A DNA stretch of 64,000 bases. Source: Jacaranda mimosifolia (Eukaryota; Streptophyta; Magnoliopsida; Lamiales; Bignoniaceae). The stretch covers positions 6,800,507 through 6,864,506 of the forward strand of contig CM032121.1 of the NCBI GenBank assembly GCA_018894105.1, read 5' to 3'. Each line of letters opens with the position of its first letter. The stretch's first letter is position 1. The position numbers were made by a program, and so were the translations under genes. Of this stretch, positions 22,155 to 33,505 are shown one piece after another. The notes under the pieces were generated by a model, which had not been told where the DNA came from, made no database searches, and worked only from the letters and a program-made list of their open reading frames with translations.

Positions 22155-23627
22155 TTTTCTGACAAAACGAATTCCATGATGCAGATATTGAAACTCAGTT
22201 ACAAACATCTACTAGATCATCTGAAACCATGCTTTCTTTGTTTTGGATTGTTTCCGAAAGACACTGAAATTTCAGCTGGGAGGTTGACGAGGCTCTGAAT
22301 TGCAGAAGGATTCATACATAAGGAAGAGAAGAAGAACCCAGAGAATGTTGCAGAAGAATATTTGATGGAGCTGATTGATAAAAGCCTAGCAATAGTTGCC
22401 AAAAGAAGATCAGATGGTGGAGTCAAAACTTGTGTTGTTCATGATCTATTGCGTGACTTGTGCTTTAGAATAGCTGAACAAGAAAACTTCCTCAAGTTAA
22501 TAGATGAGTAAGTTTGCTCACTAACTCTTATGTATGTTCCTCTCTAAACTTAATAATATTGATCGATGATGGCTCTCATTTTCCTTTTTTACTCACAGTT
22601 ACTCCCCAATATACACGAAGCACCAGCGCCTGCAAGCCTAAAATATGCGATTAGATCCTTTGATTACATTTGAAATTTTTCTACCTTTTGGCCGTAAAGT
22701 TTGCTCTTTCTTGGCCCTGATATATACACATCGTTATATGCTGTCAACATGAAATTACTCAGAGTGTTGGATTGGCGGAGCCGGTTCGACTCCAATGATT
22801 TGGTTGGGGCTGAACATCTGGTTAACTTGAGAAATTTGGCTATTAGTCGTATATCGACATCAATAGGCAGCCTTGTGAACCTTGAATTTCTATTTGTGGA
22901 TACTCAGCAATGATGAAAATGATGAAGTTGAGATACCTTTAGGTAAAAGGGGTAGCAATTTTTGACGAGGATTGCAATAGTTCCCAAATAAATAACCTTG
23001 AATTTCTTGCTGACGTTCGCATAAAGACACAAGAGGATGAAGAGATGTTGAAATGTTAGCCCAATCTCCGCAAACTCAAATGCAGATGCGAAACTCGCTC
23101 TCTCGATCTGCGATTTCTCACTCAGCTTGAATCACTTAAGATGAACAATGCATTTAGCATGGCTGAGATTAATTCCCCTCCAATATCAAAAAGCTTACTC
23201 TATATGGCTTTTGTTTGCCTTGGGAAAAGATGTCGACAATTGGGAAATTGCCCAACCTTCAAATTCTCAAATTACAATATGCTGCCTTTGAGGGAGGAAG
23301 ATGGGACACAAAAGATGGCGAACTCTAGCAGCTTAGATTCTTGAAACTATAGAGATTAATAGTTGCTCAATGGAATGTCTCGTCCAGTGAACATTTTCCC
23401 AAGTTTCAACGACTGGTGTTGGATAATTGCTACAGTCTAAAAGAGATTGCTTCTACAATCGGCAAAATTGATAAGCTACAGTTGATTGAGATATCAAAGT
23501 GCCTAACTTTAATCGTAGAATCTACTTTAAATATTCAAGAAGAACAGTGGAACAATATGGGAAATGAAGAGTTTAAGGTCATCATCGATACTGTGCTGGA
23601 AGGAGTGATCAGAGTGTCTGATTTATA
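22155..23627 (+). pseudogene. NLR pseudogene, 3' half (ARC2, VHD and LRR)
   Basis: Homology to the intact NLR resumes at its residue about 610: NSMMQILKLSYKHLLDHLKPC, FCFGLFPKD, then a TGA at 22296-22298 in place of the Trp codon of the intact gene. Past the stop it continues IAEGFIHKE ... LMELIDKSLAIV ... TCVVHDLLRDLCFRIAEQENF and a splice donor GTAAGT at the same point (22509). The LRR exon starts near 22600 and soon has another stop (HQRLQA then TAA? codon read as stop), with further stops near 22911 and 23055 but recognisable LRR text to 23627. About 160 residues of NB-ARC between P-loop and ARC2 are missing from the window. Confidence 0.88.
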
Positions 23628-24299
23628 GTTATGATTGTGATTTGTGCATACCAAATAAATAAAGGGAATGATGTGGTGCAATCTCTCACGTCAAAGTGGC
23701 AGTAATCCAGCAGTCCGTTTAGGCTGGACTAAGGCTTTATTTGGGCTTCATTTGAATAACATGGATTGGGCCATGCAAAACATATACAAGTCCAAATCAT
23801 TAGCACCACCTGTATCAGTTGGGTAGCCAAGTATGTAAACCTTGCACGAGTTCTTACCAAGTTTCTAAATATCTATTACTATTTGCGCCCCTCCCTCCCT
23901 TTTTTTTTTCTTTTTGAAAAAATGGAAAATGACTGCTTGATGTTAGGTTTGGCAATTTCAACTCCAATGGGTACCCTCCCCAACTCCACAAACAGGGCGA
24001 TTAGGTTTTAAAATGAATTCATGTAGGGCAAGTGAGGTTGGGTCCAAGACTAATCCACCCTGTTCTACCCCAATAAAGTACTTATATAATTATAATATAT
24101 AATATGCTATATGTTTTTATGATTGGATGTTTTTGTATTTTAATTTTTTCATTTAAATATTTAAACATTATCATGCTAATTATTGCTTTATTGGTTTTAC
24201 ATTTTAATTTTTAGTTGATACAATTTGAATTTCATCATGCTAGATGAATTTTTTGTTACTTTTTTATGAGATTATAGTTGATTTATCAAATTATGATTA
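23628..24299. other. Intergenic DNA, nothing recognised
   Basis: This is moderately AT-rich sequence after the NLR pseudogene. The ORF at 23766-24011 has no recognised motif and no intact partner elsewhere in the window, so it is left uncalled. Confidence 0.4.
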
Positions 24300-24640
24300 G
24301 ATAGTGCTCCACCATTTACAATAGCTGAGACGCGCAATAACCCACACCGAGCCAGTTATCAAAGCATATTGAGAGATAACGCTTTTGGGACTTGAGAGTT
24401 TGATATCGTAAAGGAGTTATCCACTGGTGAATAGGAGAACTTTGCATAGGAAAATGATGGGCAAATCCTTTGAGCCTGAAAAGGTGAATTGGGAATTAAT
24501 AAGCTATATATAACCTCATAAGCAGTAAGTTTGTTTTGTGTGTGCAACCAATCCATCTCTTTGAAATTAGAAATTTGTGTTGCTTCCCCCCCCCCCCCCC
24601 CCACCTTTTGTTGTTGTTAGATTTTTTCTTTTTTCATTTC
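24300..24640 (+). repeat. Second copy of the coding-like remnant at 18395
   Basis: This is a diverged copy of 18395-18740, following the 3' half of the NLR pseudogene. It carries a run of about seventeen C at 24587-24602 where the other copy has none. Stops interrupt the frame conserved between copies. It is not an active gene. Confidence 0.6.
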
Positions 24641-25864
24641 AATTCATTTTTATGAAACCATATGAGCTGGATTGAATGCAAGTACAAAAATATTTCTAGA
24701 AATCAAGCAAATTTTTTGGATGAAATGAATAATGTGATATAAGGGTGATATAACAAATTAAGTTCCCAAAGATTAAAAAAAAAAAAAGGTAAAATGGACT
24801 AAAAAGGCCCAACTAATTAAATCAATAAACGAATAAAAAATACCAAAGAGCCAAATTAAGGAGGACTATTAAGAATCAAATTGACAACTTGTTGCAATAG
24901 AAATGACTGACTGCAGGTGACTAGTTTAGAGTTAGCTAGACTTAGCTCTTTGGCACTTTAGTTACTATCACGAGAATCTAGACTTTTATTTTTATTAATT
25001 TAGAATAAAAATGAAAAATAGCTAGTTTTTGTGCCAAAATGCAAGCTTAATTAAGAGCTTAAGGTCATCATCATACCATAATTTATAAAATTATTTGCAA
25101 ACATCATGAAACTTTCGACAACTTAGCCTTTAATTAAAGTGTTTATACGAATTTAGAAAAACTTCATAACACTAATTAATGTTATCTTAAACTTCAGATG
25201 ATAGAATACGACAATAATTAAAAGCTTAATTTCTTACAACTTTTATAAAAGTTAAAGATTCTTGTAGAGGCCAAAGTAACCACTATCTTGGGGAAAAGGG
25301 ATAATGTTAGTAGGAAATGTCTATAAACAAAGATGCTAGTGCATTTGTTTTGTTTGAAACATATATTGTTTCAACGTAGATGGCTTTGCAAGTTGCAAAC
25401 TTTTCTAATATCTTTACAAGGTTATTAAATTTTTGTATTCCGTTCCTAGTGATACGAGAGTTCTCTTTTCTTTTAATAATTCACGAATAAAAATATTGTA
25501 CATTAATAAAAGAGTTTTATTTAGTTCACAAATGTTTAATCAATATCTTTCTAAAACCACAATTAAAACCTGCAAACTAGATATTTGATCTTATATCACT
25601 ATCAAAAGACTAAGTATATGCTAGGAAAAAAAATGCTATGAAATTAATTTTATAACTATAGCTATGAATTTTCATAGTAAATGTAATTTTTTTTTAATTA
25701 TAATCAATAAAAGTTATTAATTATCAATCTGTAGCATTGTAAGTTTGATGGTAACAGAGTAACCATGTATTATCTGTAAGAAAATTAATATATGTGAAAA
25801 AAAGCTACAGATTCATCATAGCGAAGGTTAGCTGCGAGAATGTCAACTTTGAACTAGGTTATAC
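24641..25864. other. AT-rich intergenic DNA with copy of the window's first bases
   Basis: No gene is supported. At 24713-24770 the text TAATGTGATATAAGGGTGAT..ACAAATTAAGTTC matches positions 1-60, so a third short copy of that repeat lies here. The rest is AT-rich noncoding sequence. Confidence 0.5.
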
Positions 25865-25873
25865 AAAATTTAA

Positions 25874-26935
25874 GGGTAAATTGCAGTTTTGGACCCATTT
25901 GAATTTTGATTTCATTCTTTATGACTTTCGCACATTGCATCCCATAAGTATATTTTTTTTGCAATTTGAGGACTCAAAAGGGCTTTCGTCTGAAAATTAA
26001 CGGAGCAACTCATGTGAGACTCATGTGGCCATTAAATTGTTGCTTTTTTGGTTCCATAAATTAGGTCTATTTGTATTTTTGTTCCCAACGAGAACTCCAA
26101 TAAATTTTTGTAGAAGAAGAAAGAAAAATAGCTGCAAGTGAAGGTGCAATTTATTTTTGTGGCACACCATCTTCATTGAAAACCTCATAGACAAATGAAA
26201 ATCCAAATAGGAGGTTTTATGGTTGTGCTTCCATGAATAATAGATGTGGTTTTTTTCGCTTGGAAAGACCCTCAAATGTGTGAAAGAACAAGACAAGTGA
26301 TATTTGGGTTGTTTAGGATGTTGAATGTAATGAAGAAAGTTGTTAAAACTTCAAAAAAAGCAAACTATGTCGCTTTATTTGTTGGAGTGAAGAACCATCA
26401 ACCAAAAAACCACCAACAGATAAAGTGATATAGTTTGTTTTTTTTGAAGTTTTAACAACTTTTCTTCGTGACATTCAACATCCTAAACAACCCAAATATC
26501 ACTTGTCTTGTTCTTTCACACATTTGAGAGTCTTTCCAAGCAAAGAAATCACACCTATTATTCATAGAAGCACAACCATGAAACCTTCTATTTGGATTTT
26601 CATTTGTCCATGAGGTTTTCAATGAAATGGTGTGCCACAAAAATAAATGGCACCTTCACTTGCAGCTATTTTTCATTTTTCTTCTGTAAAAATTATTGGA
26701 GCTCTTGTTGGGACTAGAAATACAAATGCGCCTAACTTATGGGACCAAAAAAGCAACAATTTAATGGTCACGTAAGTGGCACGTGAGCTGCTTTGTTAAT
26801 TATTGGATGAAAAGCCATCTTGGTCCTTAAATTGCAAAAAAAATGCACTTATGGGCTGCAATATGCGAAAGTCATAAAGAATAGGACCAAAATCCAAATG
26901 GATCTAACTTATGGGACCAAAAAGGCAATTTACCC
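25874..26935. mobile_element. Foldback Mutator-like element with exact 9-bp target duplication
   Basis: The element begins GGGTAAATTGC and ends GCAATTTACCC, flanked on both sides by AAAATTTAA (25865-25873 and 26936-26944). A 9-bp duplication is the Mutator-superfamily hallmark. Nearly the whole length is an inverted repeat: for example CTTGGAAAGACCCTCAAATG near 26258 pairs with CATTTGAGAGTCTTTCCAAG near 26522, with the centre near 26400. The arms are about 500 bp with scattered mismatches. The two mirrored ORFs (26246-26428 plus and 26452-26640 minus) are by-products of the inverted repeat, not genes. Transcription would give a long hairpin RNA. Confidence 0.9.
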
Positions 26936-26944
26936 AAAATTTAA

Positions 26945-27474
26945 TAGCCAAAGTTACGAATTTTTAGTATCAGCTACATATTGGTCGTAGTTTGATACCC
27001 CAATTTATTGTAGTGTATTTTATGTTTTCTTAAAATCTATAAATTCTTAAAATAAGATACTAAAATCTTATAAGCATCTTTAAACAAGGAGTTTCTAACT
27101 TATTCTCAAAATCTGAACAATTATTTTTAATTTTTACTATTTTAATTACAAATTTTTCGTACTAACATTTTATAATACTAATGATCTTATTTTGTCGACA
27201 TCAAATACTTATTTTGAGATAAAATTTAATATCTTACCAAATATTTTAAATGAACTTAGAGAAATCATCCTAGGATTCTTAACGTAAACAGCCTGGTGGT
27301 GTTTGGACCAAATTGCGATTTACCCTTATGAAATAAGTAATGGAGAAAATCACACAATTAAAAAAGAAGAGAAAAAAAATTAGAAGACCTTCCTGTACTG
27401 TAAAAAATAAAAAGGTACATTGCCCCTACTCAAATTAACGTGAGTTCTAGTATATAAACACTAAAATACTCTTA
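26945..27474. other. AT-rich intergenic DNA with a Mutator-end fragment
   Basis: Mostly AT-rich text without genes. At about 27300-27330 'GGACCAAATTGCGATTTACCC' resembles one terminus of the foldback element at 25874, so a scrap of that family lies here. Confidence 0.45.
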
Positions 27475-27477
27475 TTA

Positions 27478-28233
27478 GGTCATCTCCAATCCATTTCCAT
27501 TTGGGACGCTATTTTTTAAAATAGTACCTCAAATTGCTTGGGATGCTCCATCCCAAATACTATTTAGGATCCAAATTTAGAACCTTTGGTCAAAGTTCTA
27601 TTTCTTATTTTGTTATTATTTTAATGATTTATATACTAGTTGTTAAAAACTAGACGTTAATGCATAATATGATTGTTGAGAATGAGAGACACATATTCTT
27701 TTGACTTCTTATATGACAATGCACCCACCAACAATATAACAGTTCAAATCTCTCGCGACCATTTATTTATGTATGAAACAGACCTCCAAGATCATCTTTA
27801 GATATATGATATGGGAAATCATCATAAATTGCATACAAGTTGATTTGATAGAGCATCTCTGGTAACTCAAAGAATCATCATCAAATCATGATAATTAAAT
27901 TATTACCGATTCATTTTTTGTGTTGTTCTTTTTCCTTCAAGTATGTTCCTTTTGATTAATTGCCTAAATAATATTTTCTTTTGAATTATTAACTTTTTCC
28001 ATTATTTTTTAAAAATCAAAATTAATTAATAATTGATAAAAATTTAAATATAAAAAAAGGTAAAATAGAATAGTCTAAATATATCAAAATTATGTACATT
28101 AAAATAATATAAAAAATTAAAATTTTGGACTGGGGAAATAAAATGCTATTTGAGGTGCTCTATTTTTGAGGTGCTGTTTTTGTTAATGTGGCAAAAAATA
28201 GATTTTAAAAATAGATCCAGAGTTGGAGATGGT
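27478..28233. mobile_element. Tourist-like MITE (PIF/Harbinger type)
   Basis: The ends are inverted repeats: left GGTCATCTCCAATCC, right reading inward ACCATCTCCAACTC. They are flanked by TTA on both sides (27475-27477 and 28234-28236). A TTA/TAA target duplication and CATCTCCAA-type ends are typical of PIF/Harbinger MITEs. The interior is AT-rich and noncoding, with matched inner text (ATTTGGGACG... / ...TTTGAGGTGC). Confidence 0.75.
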
Positions 28234-28325
28234 TTACTTTTTGTATTTTTGGAGTAATTTTATTTTTTTCTTTCTTTTTTTACAAAAATATTTGATTCCG
28301 CCTTTTCCAATAAATTTCTGAAAGG

Positions 28326-28398
28326 ACAGGGTGGCATCCCAGTGGGACCCCCCTTACTGTACACACGCACGGGCACCCCACTGGATGCCCCTACCCCC
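28326..28398. repeat. Short GC-rich hairpin
   Basis: GGCATCCCAGTGGGACCCC is followed by GGGCACCCCACTGGATGCCCC, so the stretch can fold into an imperfect stem of about 20 pairs with a loop of about 25 bases. It is conspicuously GC-rich in AT-rich surroundings. No family was recognised. Confidence 0.5.
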
Positions 28399-28580
28399 TA
28401 CCATCAACAAAAGGATGACAACATGGAGCGTTTTGATGATTGAATGACAGCTATAAACAAATCAACTTCTTTTGTGCTTTTCTTTTTATACTTAATGTTA
28501 TCATAAGTTTCTTAATGCCAGAATATGATAATAACTAAAAGGCGTTCTCACAGCTTTTGACAAGTTTTACAAAAGCAAAT

Positions 28581-29398
28581 CCGGTGTTCGGATTTGTTTT
28601 GTCTGACTGTGAAAAATGTTGTGAAAAAAATATTTTGAGAATACGGTTGAGAAATGTGATAAAATACTTATTTATATTTTGAGAGTGCTGGAGGTTATTT
28701 TAGAGCAAATTTATGTGTTTATTTTTATTTTAAAAGAGGAAATTCTTTACTTTAAATATCAAATAAAGGGCTGTTTGGTTTTATTTCCATTTTCAATTTT
28801 CATTTCATCATTTCTAAAGTAGTGATAATTAGTTGTGTGATATGATGTAGAAATGAAAATATATTTGGATGAAATATTTGAAAATGTAATGATTATGTTG
28901 GTTTTAATAGGTTGAAGTTGGAGAAAGATAAAAATAATAGAATCGAGAGAAAATATATATAGGTTATTGAAAAATGTGTTTTGAAAATAAAAATAAAAAT
29001 TATGTTGAGTAAATTTTTTTAAAAATTAATGATTTTTATTTCTGAAATAGTGAAATTGGTGAAAATGAGGTTTGAAAATAAAACCAAACACCCCCTAAAT
29101 TGATTTTTTGTGGGTTGGGTGTGGGTTGGTGAAGTGATAATTAGATTTAACATTTACTTCTTTGTATATTTGGATAGAATGAGTGAGAAAAATATAAATA
29201 TTTGTATAATAATTAAATTATAATAATGAAACAAAAAATGATGAGTAGAAAAAAAAAACATTTTGAAATTTTAAACTTTATTTTAAAGGGTATTTTAAAT
29301 TGAAGCCCAAAATTCCCGAAAACGTGTAGATCTTTTTTTGCCAAATCATTTTGCTAGAGTGAATAAATGATGTGACAAAACAAATTCAAACACAGCCT
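28581..29398. mobile_element. MITE carrying a nested second MITE
   Basis: The outer ends are inverted repeats: left CCGGTGTTCGGATTTGTTTTGTC, right reading inward AGGCTGTGTTTGAATTTGTTTTG. A second element (28768-29095) sits inside it. Neither has coding capacity. Nesting shows that the outer element is older. Confidence 0.65.
28768..29095. mobile_element. Nested Tourist-like MITE
   Basis: The inverted ends GGGCTGTTTGGTTTTATTT and, reading inward from the right, GGGGGTGTTTGGTTTTATTT are nearly identical. They are flanked by TAA/TAAA on both sides. Length is about 330 bp. A diverged fragment of the same family occurs at 13140-13350. Confidence 0.75.
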
Positions 29399-29753
29399 AA
29401 AGATTGGTAGAGGCCAAATTGACCCCGGCCTGGAAAAGAAAAGTACCACTGTTAGTACTTAGTAGGAACTAGGTAGTTTCAGTGATGTATAAAATGAAGC
29501 AGTAGGGCTGTCAATCATACTGACATCTATGCACTTGGTCTCTCTTGCCTAGCGGTGAAAATGAGATGTAATAATTCGTGAATTATTTAAACTTGACTTG
29601 ATGAAAATTTATATTCGATTAGATCTTTTGGAGTCGAAACCAAGCCCAAACTCATCAGTCAAATGAGTCGAGCTAAATGTAATAGTATTCAACTCGAAAA
29701 ACTCATGAGCCTCAACAAATTTTTTTATTATACATATAGTTACATTCTAGGCT

Positions 29754-29791
<38 letters not shown>

Positions 29792-29793
29792 TA
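29399..29793. other. Intergenic DNA ending in an (AAT)n microsatellite
   Basis: No gene is present. An (AAT)n run lies at 29757-29790 directly against the left end of the next Mutator-like element. The text 29560-29720 has phrases of a dispersed repeat (ATTCGATTAGATC, GAGTCGAGC) without clear boundaries. Confidence 0.45.
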
Positions 29794-30347
29794 GGGCAAA
29801 TGTCATAAATGATCCTTAAAGTTTTAGTTTAGAATCATTTTAGTTATCAAACTTTAAAACTTCATTTTTCAGTCCCTAACGTTTGGATTTAATTTCAATC
29901 CAGTCCCTAAGTCAACTTTCCAAGAACTTTTCACTGAAAAATTGACCAAGTTTGACATTTTTAAGGGCAAAATTGTTCATTTATAGTTTTATGTTTCACT
30001 TTAGTCCTTATATAAGATATTATGTTCCACTTTAGTCCCTATATAAGATTTTATATTTCAATTTAGTCCCTATGTTACTTTTTTCTTTTCATAAATATAT
30101 GTGCATGTGTGTATATATAATTGATACTAATATATTATTGATATATTAATATCATTTATGATACTATTATAATTAATAATATTAATTGTATGATTAGTGA
30201 TATATTAATAATAATAAAGATTATATTCTAATAATTTTAATTATATTCATAATATTGGTATTAATAATATTATAAATATTATTAATATAATAGTTTTTTA
30301 TTATTATAATATTACAACTACTAATAATAATACATGATATTAATAAA

Positions 30348-30398
<51 letters not shown>

Positions 30399-31763
30399 GG
30401 GATAGCTCAACAGGCCCAAACCCAAAGATACTCGACTAGAGCAGAAAGGCGTGACGGCCCAACAGGCCCAACCCCGAGATACTCGATCAGAGCGGAAAGA
30501 GGATGCCGGATGACCCAATTACTAGCAGATTCGATCGTAACTCGACCATAGCTGAAATCCGTTAGAGCAGAGCACCGACACTAGCCAAGTCGACCAAAAG
30601 ATGATCGACTTGGGCCTCTAGTCAATTTCTCTCACTTTGCCCAGTGTGGTTAATCTAAAACAGATCAACTGTAGCTCGAGGAGATGTTATACAAGAACAT
30701 CCGTACCGATCATGGAGGCCGAGAAGAGGTAACAACCTCTCCACCGCATTAAATGCTTCCCCTGGTGGCGTGTCTCCTCATTAATGGCACATGCCACTAT
30801 AGTACCACATTTCCTCAGTGGACTCATGATAGTACACCCCACCAGTGTACCTCTATATCTTAGGCCGCGCCACCTGGAATAGTACATGGGAAGGAGAAGA
30901 CTTCATAGCCCTCAGTCCAGCACAAGAGCTACTCCAATTTCGTGAGGGCATCATAATCATATCAACCCCAGTGAGAAGACTATAAATACCCCATCACAAC
31001 CCTTCAACAAGGTATGCAATTTCTTATCTTGTGCTCTCACTCTGCTGCTCATCTTTTTAGTTGATCCATACTGACTTGAGTGTTGAAGTGCTTTAGCCGA
31101 GGGCACCTCGGCTAGCCTGATGTCGCTGTTGATTGCAGGAATCGACCCTGATTCACTAGAAGCTCACTCATCAACCTTTCTTAGGTCGATTCCATCCAAT
31201 ATCAGCCTAATAAACCAAAATACAATTTCACCCTCATCAATAATTAATCATAAGAATAATAAGATTAATATTAATATAATTAAATATGATATATACTAAT
31301 AATAAATCTGTATATAATATATACTAATAAATAAATATAAATATATAAAAATACTATATAATTATATTTGTATAATAATCCCACCCACCCCTGCACCCCA
31401 CACCCTCCACAACCCCCATCGATCCCATCCCCAATATATACACACATGTACATATATTTATAAAAAGAAAAAAAAAAAGTAACATAGGGACTAAATTGGA
31501 ACATAAAATCTTATATAAGGACTAAAGTGGAACATAAAACCTTATATAGTGACTAAAGTGAAACATAAAACTATAAATTGACAAGTTTGCCCTTAAAAAA
31601 TGTCAAATTTGGTCAATTTTCCAGTGAAAAGTTGCCGGAAATTTGACTTAGGGACTAGATTGAAACTAAATCCAAACGTTAGGGACTATAAAATGAAGTT
31701 GTAAAGTTTGAGGACTAAAGTGATTCTAAACTAAAACTTTAGGGACCATTTATGACATTTGTA
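29794..31763. mobile_element. Mutator-like element with long inverted ends, interrupted by a solo LTR
   Basis: The left arm (29794-about 30200) and right arm (about 31420-31763) are inverted copies: GTCATAAATGATCC ... GACCATTTATGACAT, and AGTCCCTAACGTTTGGATTTA against TAAATCCAAACGTTAGGGACT. The family is the same as the palindrome at 47293-49293 (shared 'TTTAGTCCCTATATAA' and 'GACCAAGTTTGACATTTTAA'). A Tat-type LTR sits in the middle (30398-31239). (ATT)n expansion blurs the left inner edge. The 9-bp target duplication is not clear. No transposase is encoded. Confidence 0.75.
30398..31239 (-). repeat. Solo LTR related to the Tat gypsy element
   Basis: The stretch begins TGGGATAGCTC and ends TTTCACCCTCATCA. 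The end matches the CCCTCATCA end of the gypsy LTRs read on the opposite strand, with a shared 'GCCGAGGGCACCTCGGCTAGC' block near 31100 (GCCGAGGGNCACTCGGCTAG in the gypsy LTR). It has a TATA-like TATAAATACCC near 30981. No internal retrotransposon sequence remains, as expected after recombination between two LTRs. It belongs to a related but different family from the element at 2034. Confidence 0.75.
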
Positions 31764-32950
31764 AAATAAGGACTTATATGTTACCCAAATATTTAACTTT
31801 TTCAGAAATATATAGTAAGGTCTCAAAAACTCAAATTTGATGCAAATCACTTTGCAAATAGTATTCTCCATACAATCTAAAAAAAATAAATCTTAAAATG
31901 AATTGAATTCTTTTATTGGATTTCCAATATCCATCGAACTTGAATATGACATTAAGTGAAATAAATCCTATAAAATGTTTTATCGGATTCAAATATAAAC
32001 TTTGATAATAAAATTCAAATCGAATAACATTAATTTAATCCGGATTTGATCCATTGATAGTCCCAAAAAGGGCTCATGGTAGAAACTATAGGAATTGATA
32101 TGAATCAAGCCATGGCCGAGCAGGAATGAGAGGAAGCCCTGACATAGAGACGGGCTAAACTAACGCATTAAGGACAAATAATTAAAGTACAACATACGAC
32201 AATTGATATATCTTTTTGCATTCATACAATTATTTCACATAGAAATTTTTTGATTTAGGCATCAGCGGATTTTCGATGGGAAAAACCCAGTGCCCTAATC
32301 CTTTGTGATCGAAATAATGTCGACTGAGAAGGTGCAGCTTGTTTTTGGGCTCGGTGATGCTCAAAGTTCTGTTGACAATTTGAACAAGCAATAACTCAAG
32401 TGATACTCTCGTAGCCCTATTCCTAGACTTTTCACACAGCGTCAATGGTATTAAATTCTTCTTTGAGTAGTTCTACAAAGTTCAAGATCTCCTTAACTCG
32501 TGAGCAAATATCTCAACTCTTAATTGGACAAAAAGTTTGGATAAGATTGCGACATATATATATATATATATATATTTTGTTTTTTTTTTCCAAGGCTTTT
32601 GCTCAAATAAATACAGAATATGAGCACTGGAAGCTACAGATATCGATAATTCATGTTGATGCAATAAAAATAGAAATACATTATAACAATGATCTAATGG
32701 TGAGAATGATTTATTTAATTTGGTATACTTGGGTACAATTAGAATATATATTTCAAAATCGTACCAGAGTATGATCTTTCACCTTCATCAACGGAAAACA
32801 TCATCTGTAATCTGCTTCCCTTCCACAAAGTGGATTACAACCCAAAGTAATGTAAAAATTTATATTCATGTTTTGATATCTCATATCCTCCTCATGATTT
32901 AGGTATTATACCTTACCGGCTAAGAGTAGATATTCAATAATGATTTTCAT
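31764..32950. other. Intergenic DNA with one unassigned minus-strand ORF
   Basis: Mostly AT-rich. An ORF of 71 codons on the minus strand (32445-32230) has non-repetitive, protein-like composition (NKLHLLSRHYFDHKGLGHWV, ending KSKNFYVK) and could be a decayed 3' exon, but I do not recognise it and see no partner exon. A (TA)n run lies at 32552-32573. Confidence 0.35.
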
Positions 32951-32954
32951 CATA

Positions 32955-33300
32955 TGTTAGATTCTCACATCAGTTAAGTATATATATTGTGGTCTCTATA
33001 TATAGTTTTTGAACAATTCTTGCCTCTTGATTTAGTTTTTGAAATGAGTTAAGCCCAATATCTAATTTTTAATATGATGTAGCTATCTGTTCCTGGTGTT
33101 GGGGTACTTAGTGTTGTTGGGCCACTCATTTTATGTTATTCTTATTTCCAAATATTCCTTCTTAGGTGTGCGTGGGATGTGTTACCATATTGATTAAGTA
33201 TATGTACAATGGTCTCTATATATGATCTTGAACAATCCTTAATTTCTGAACTAGCTATTGTCGCGAAGTGGGCTTAATATCCATTCTTTAATATCATATG
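32955..33300. repeat. Direct repeat of about 120 bp upstream of the intact NLR
   Basis: Two diverged copies, about 32960-33085 and 33185-33297, share GTTAAGTATAT / GATTAAGTATAT, TGGTCTCTATATAT, TTGAACAAT, and GGGCTTAATATC / AAGCCCAATATC-like ends. They lie 200-540 bp upstream of the NLR start codon. Whether they act in its promoter is unknown. CTCTATATATAG near 32994 and CTCTATATATGA near 33215 resemble TATA elements. Confidence 0.55.
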
Positions 33301-33505
33301 TTCTTTCCTTGGTCTTTTTCCCTTCGAAAGAAAAGTCCCACAAAGCAATCGTTCTAATTGATGTGCCTATCTGTAGTTTACAGATTACACAGGTCTCCTC
33401 CATTCCTATCTTCAATTTCCACATCTCCTCCATACCAAGTTTTACAAATTATAACCTCAGTTGGCATTTCTTTATTCTTAATCCCACTTGTAAGCAAGGG
33501 AGAAA

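Noticed and set aside
23766..24011. Plus-strand ORF of 81 codons
   Set aside because: No motif; it runs through a T-rich low-complexity tract and has no homologue in the window.
26246..26640. Two similar ORFs on opposite strands
   Set aside because: They are mirror images created by the foldback element; the shared peptide arises from the inverted repeat and not from a gene pair.
32230..32445. Minus-strand ORF with protein-like composition
   Set aside because: Possible decayed 3' exon, but no family recognised, no adjoining exon and no splice support. Mentioned only within the intergenic entry.
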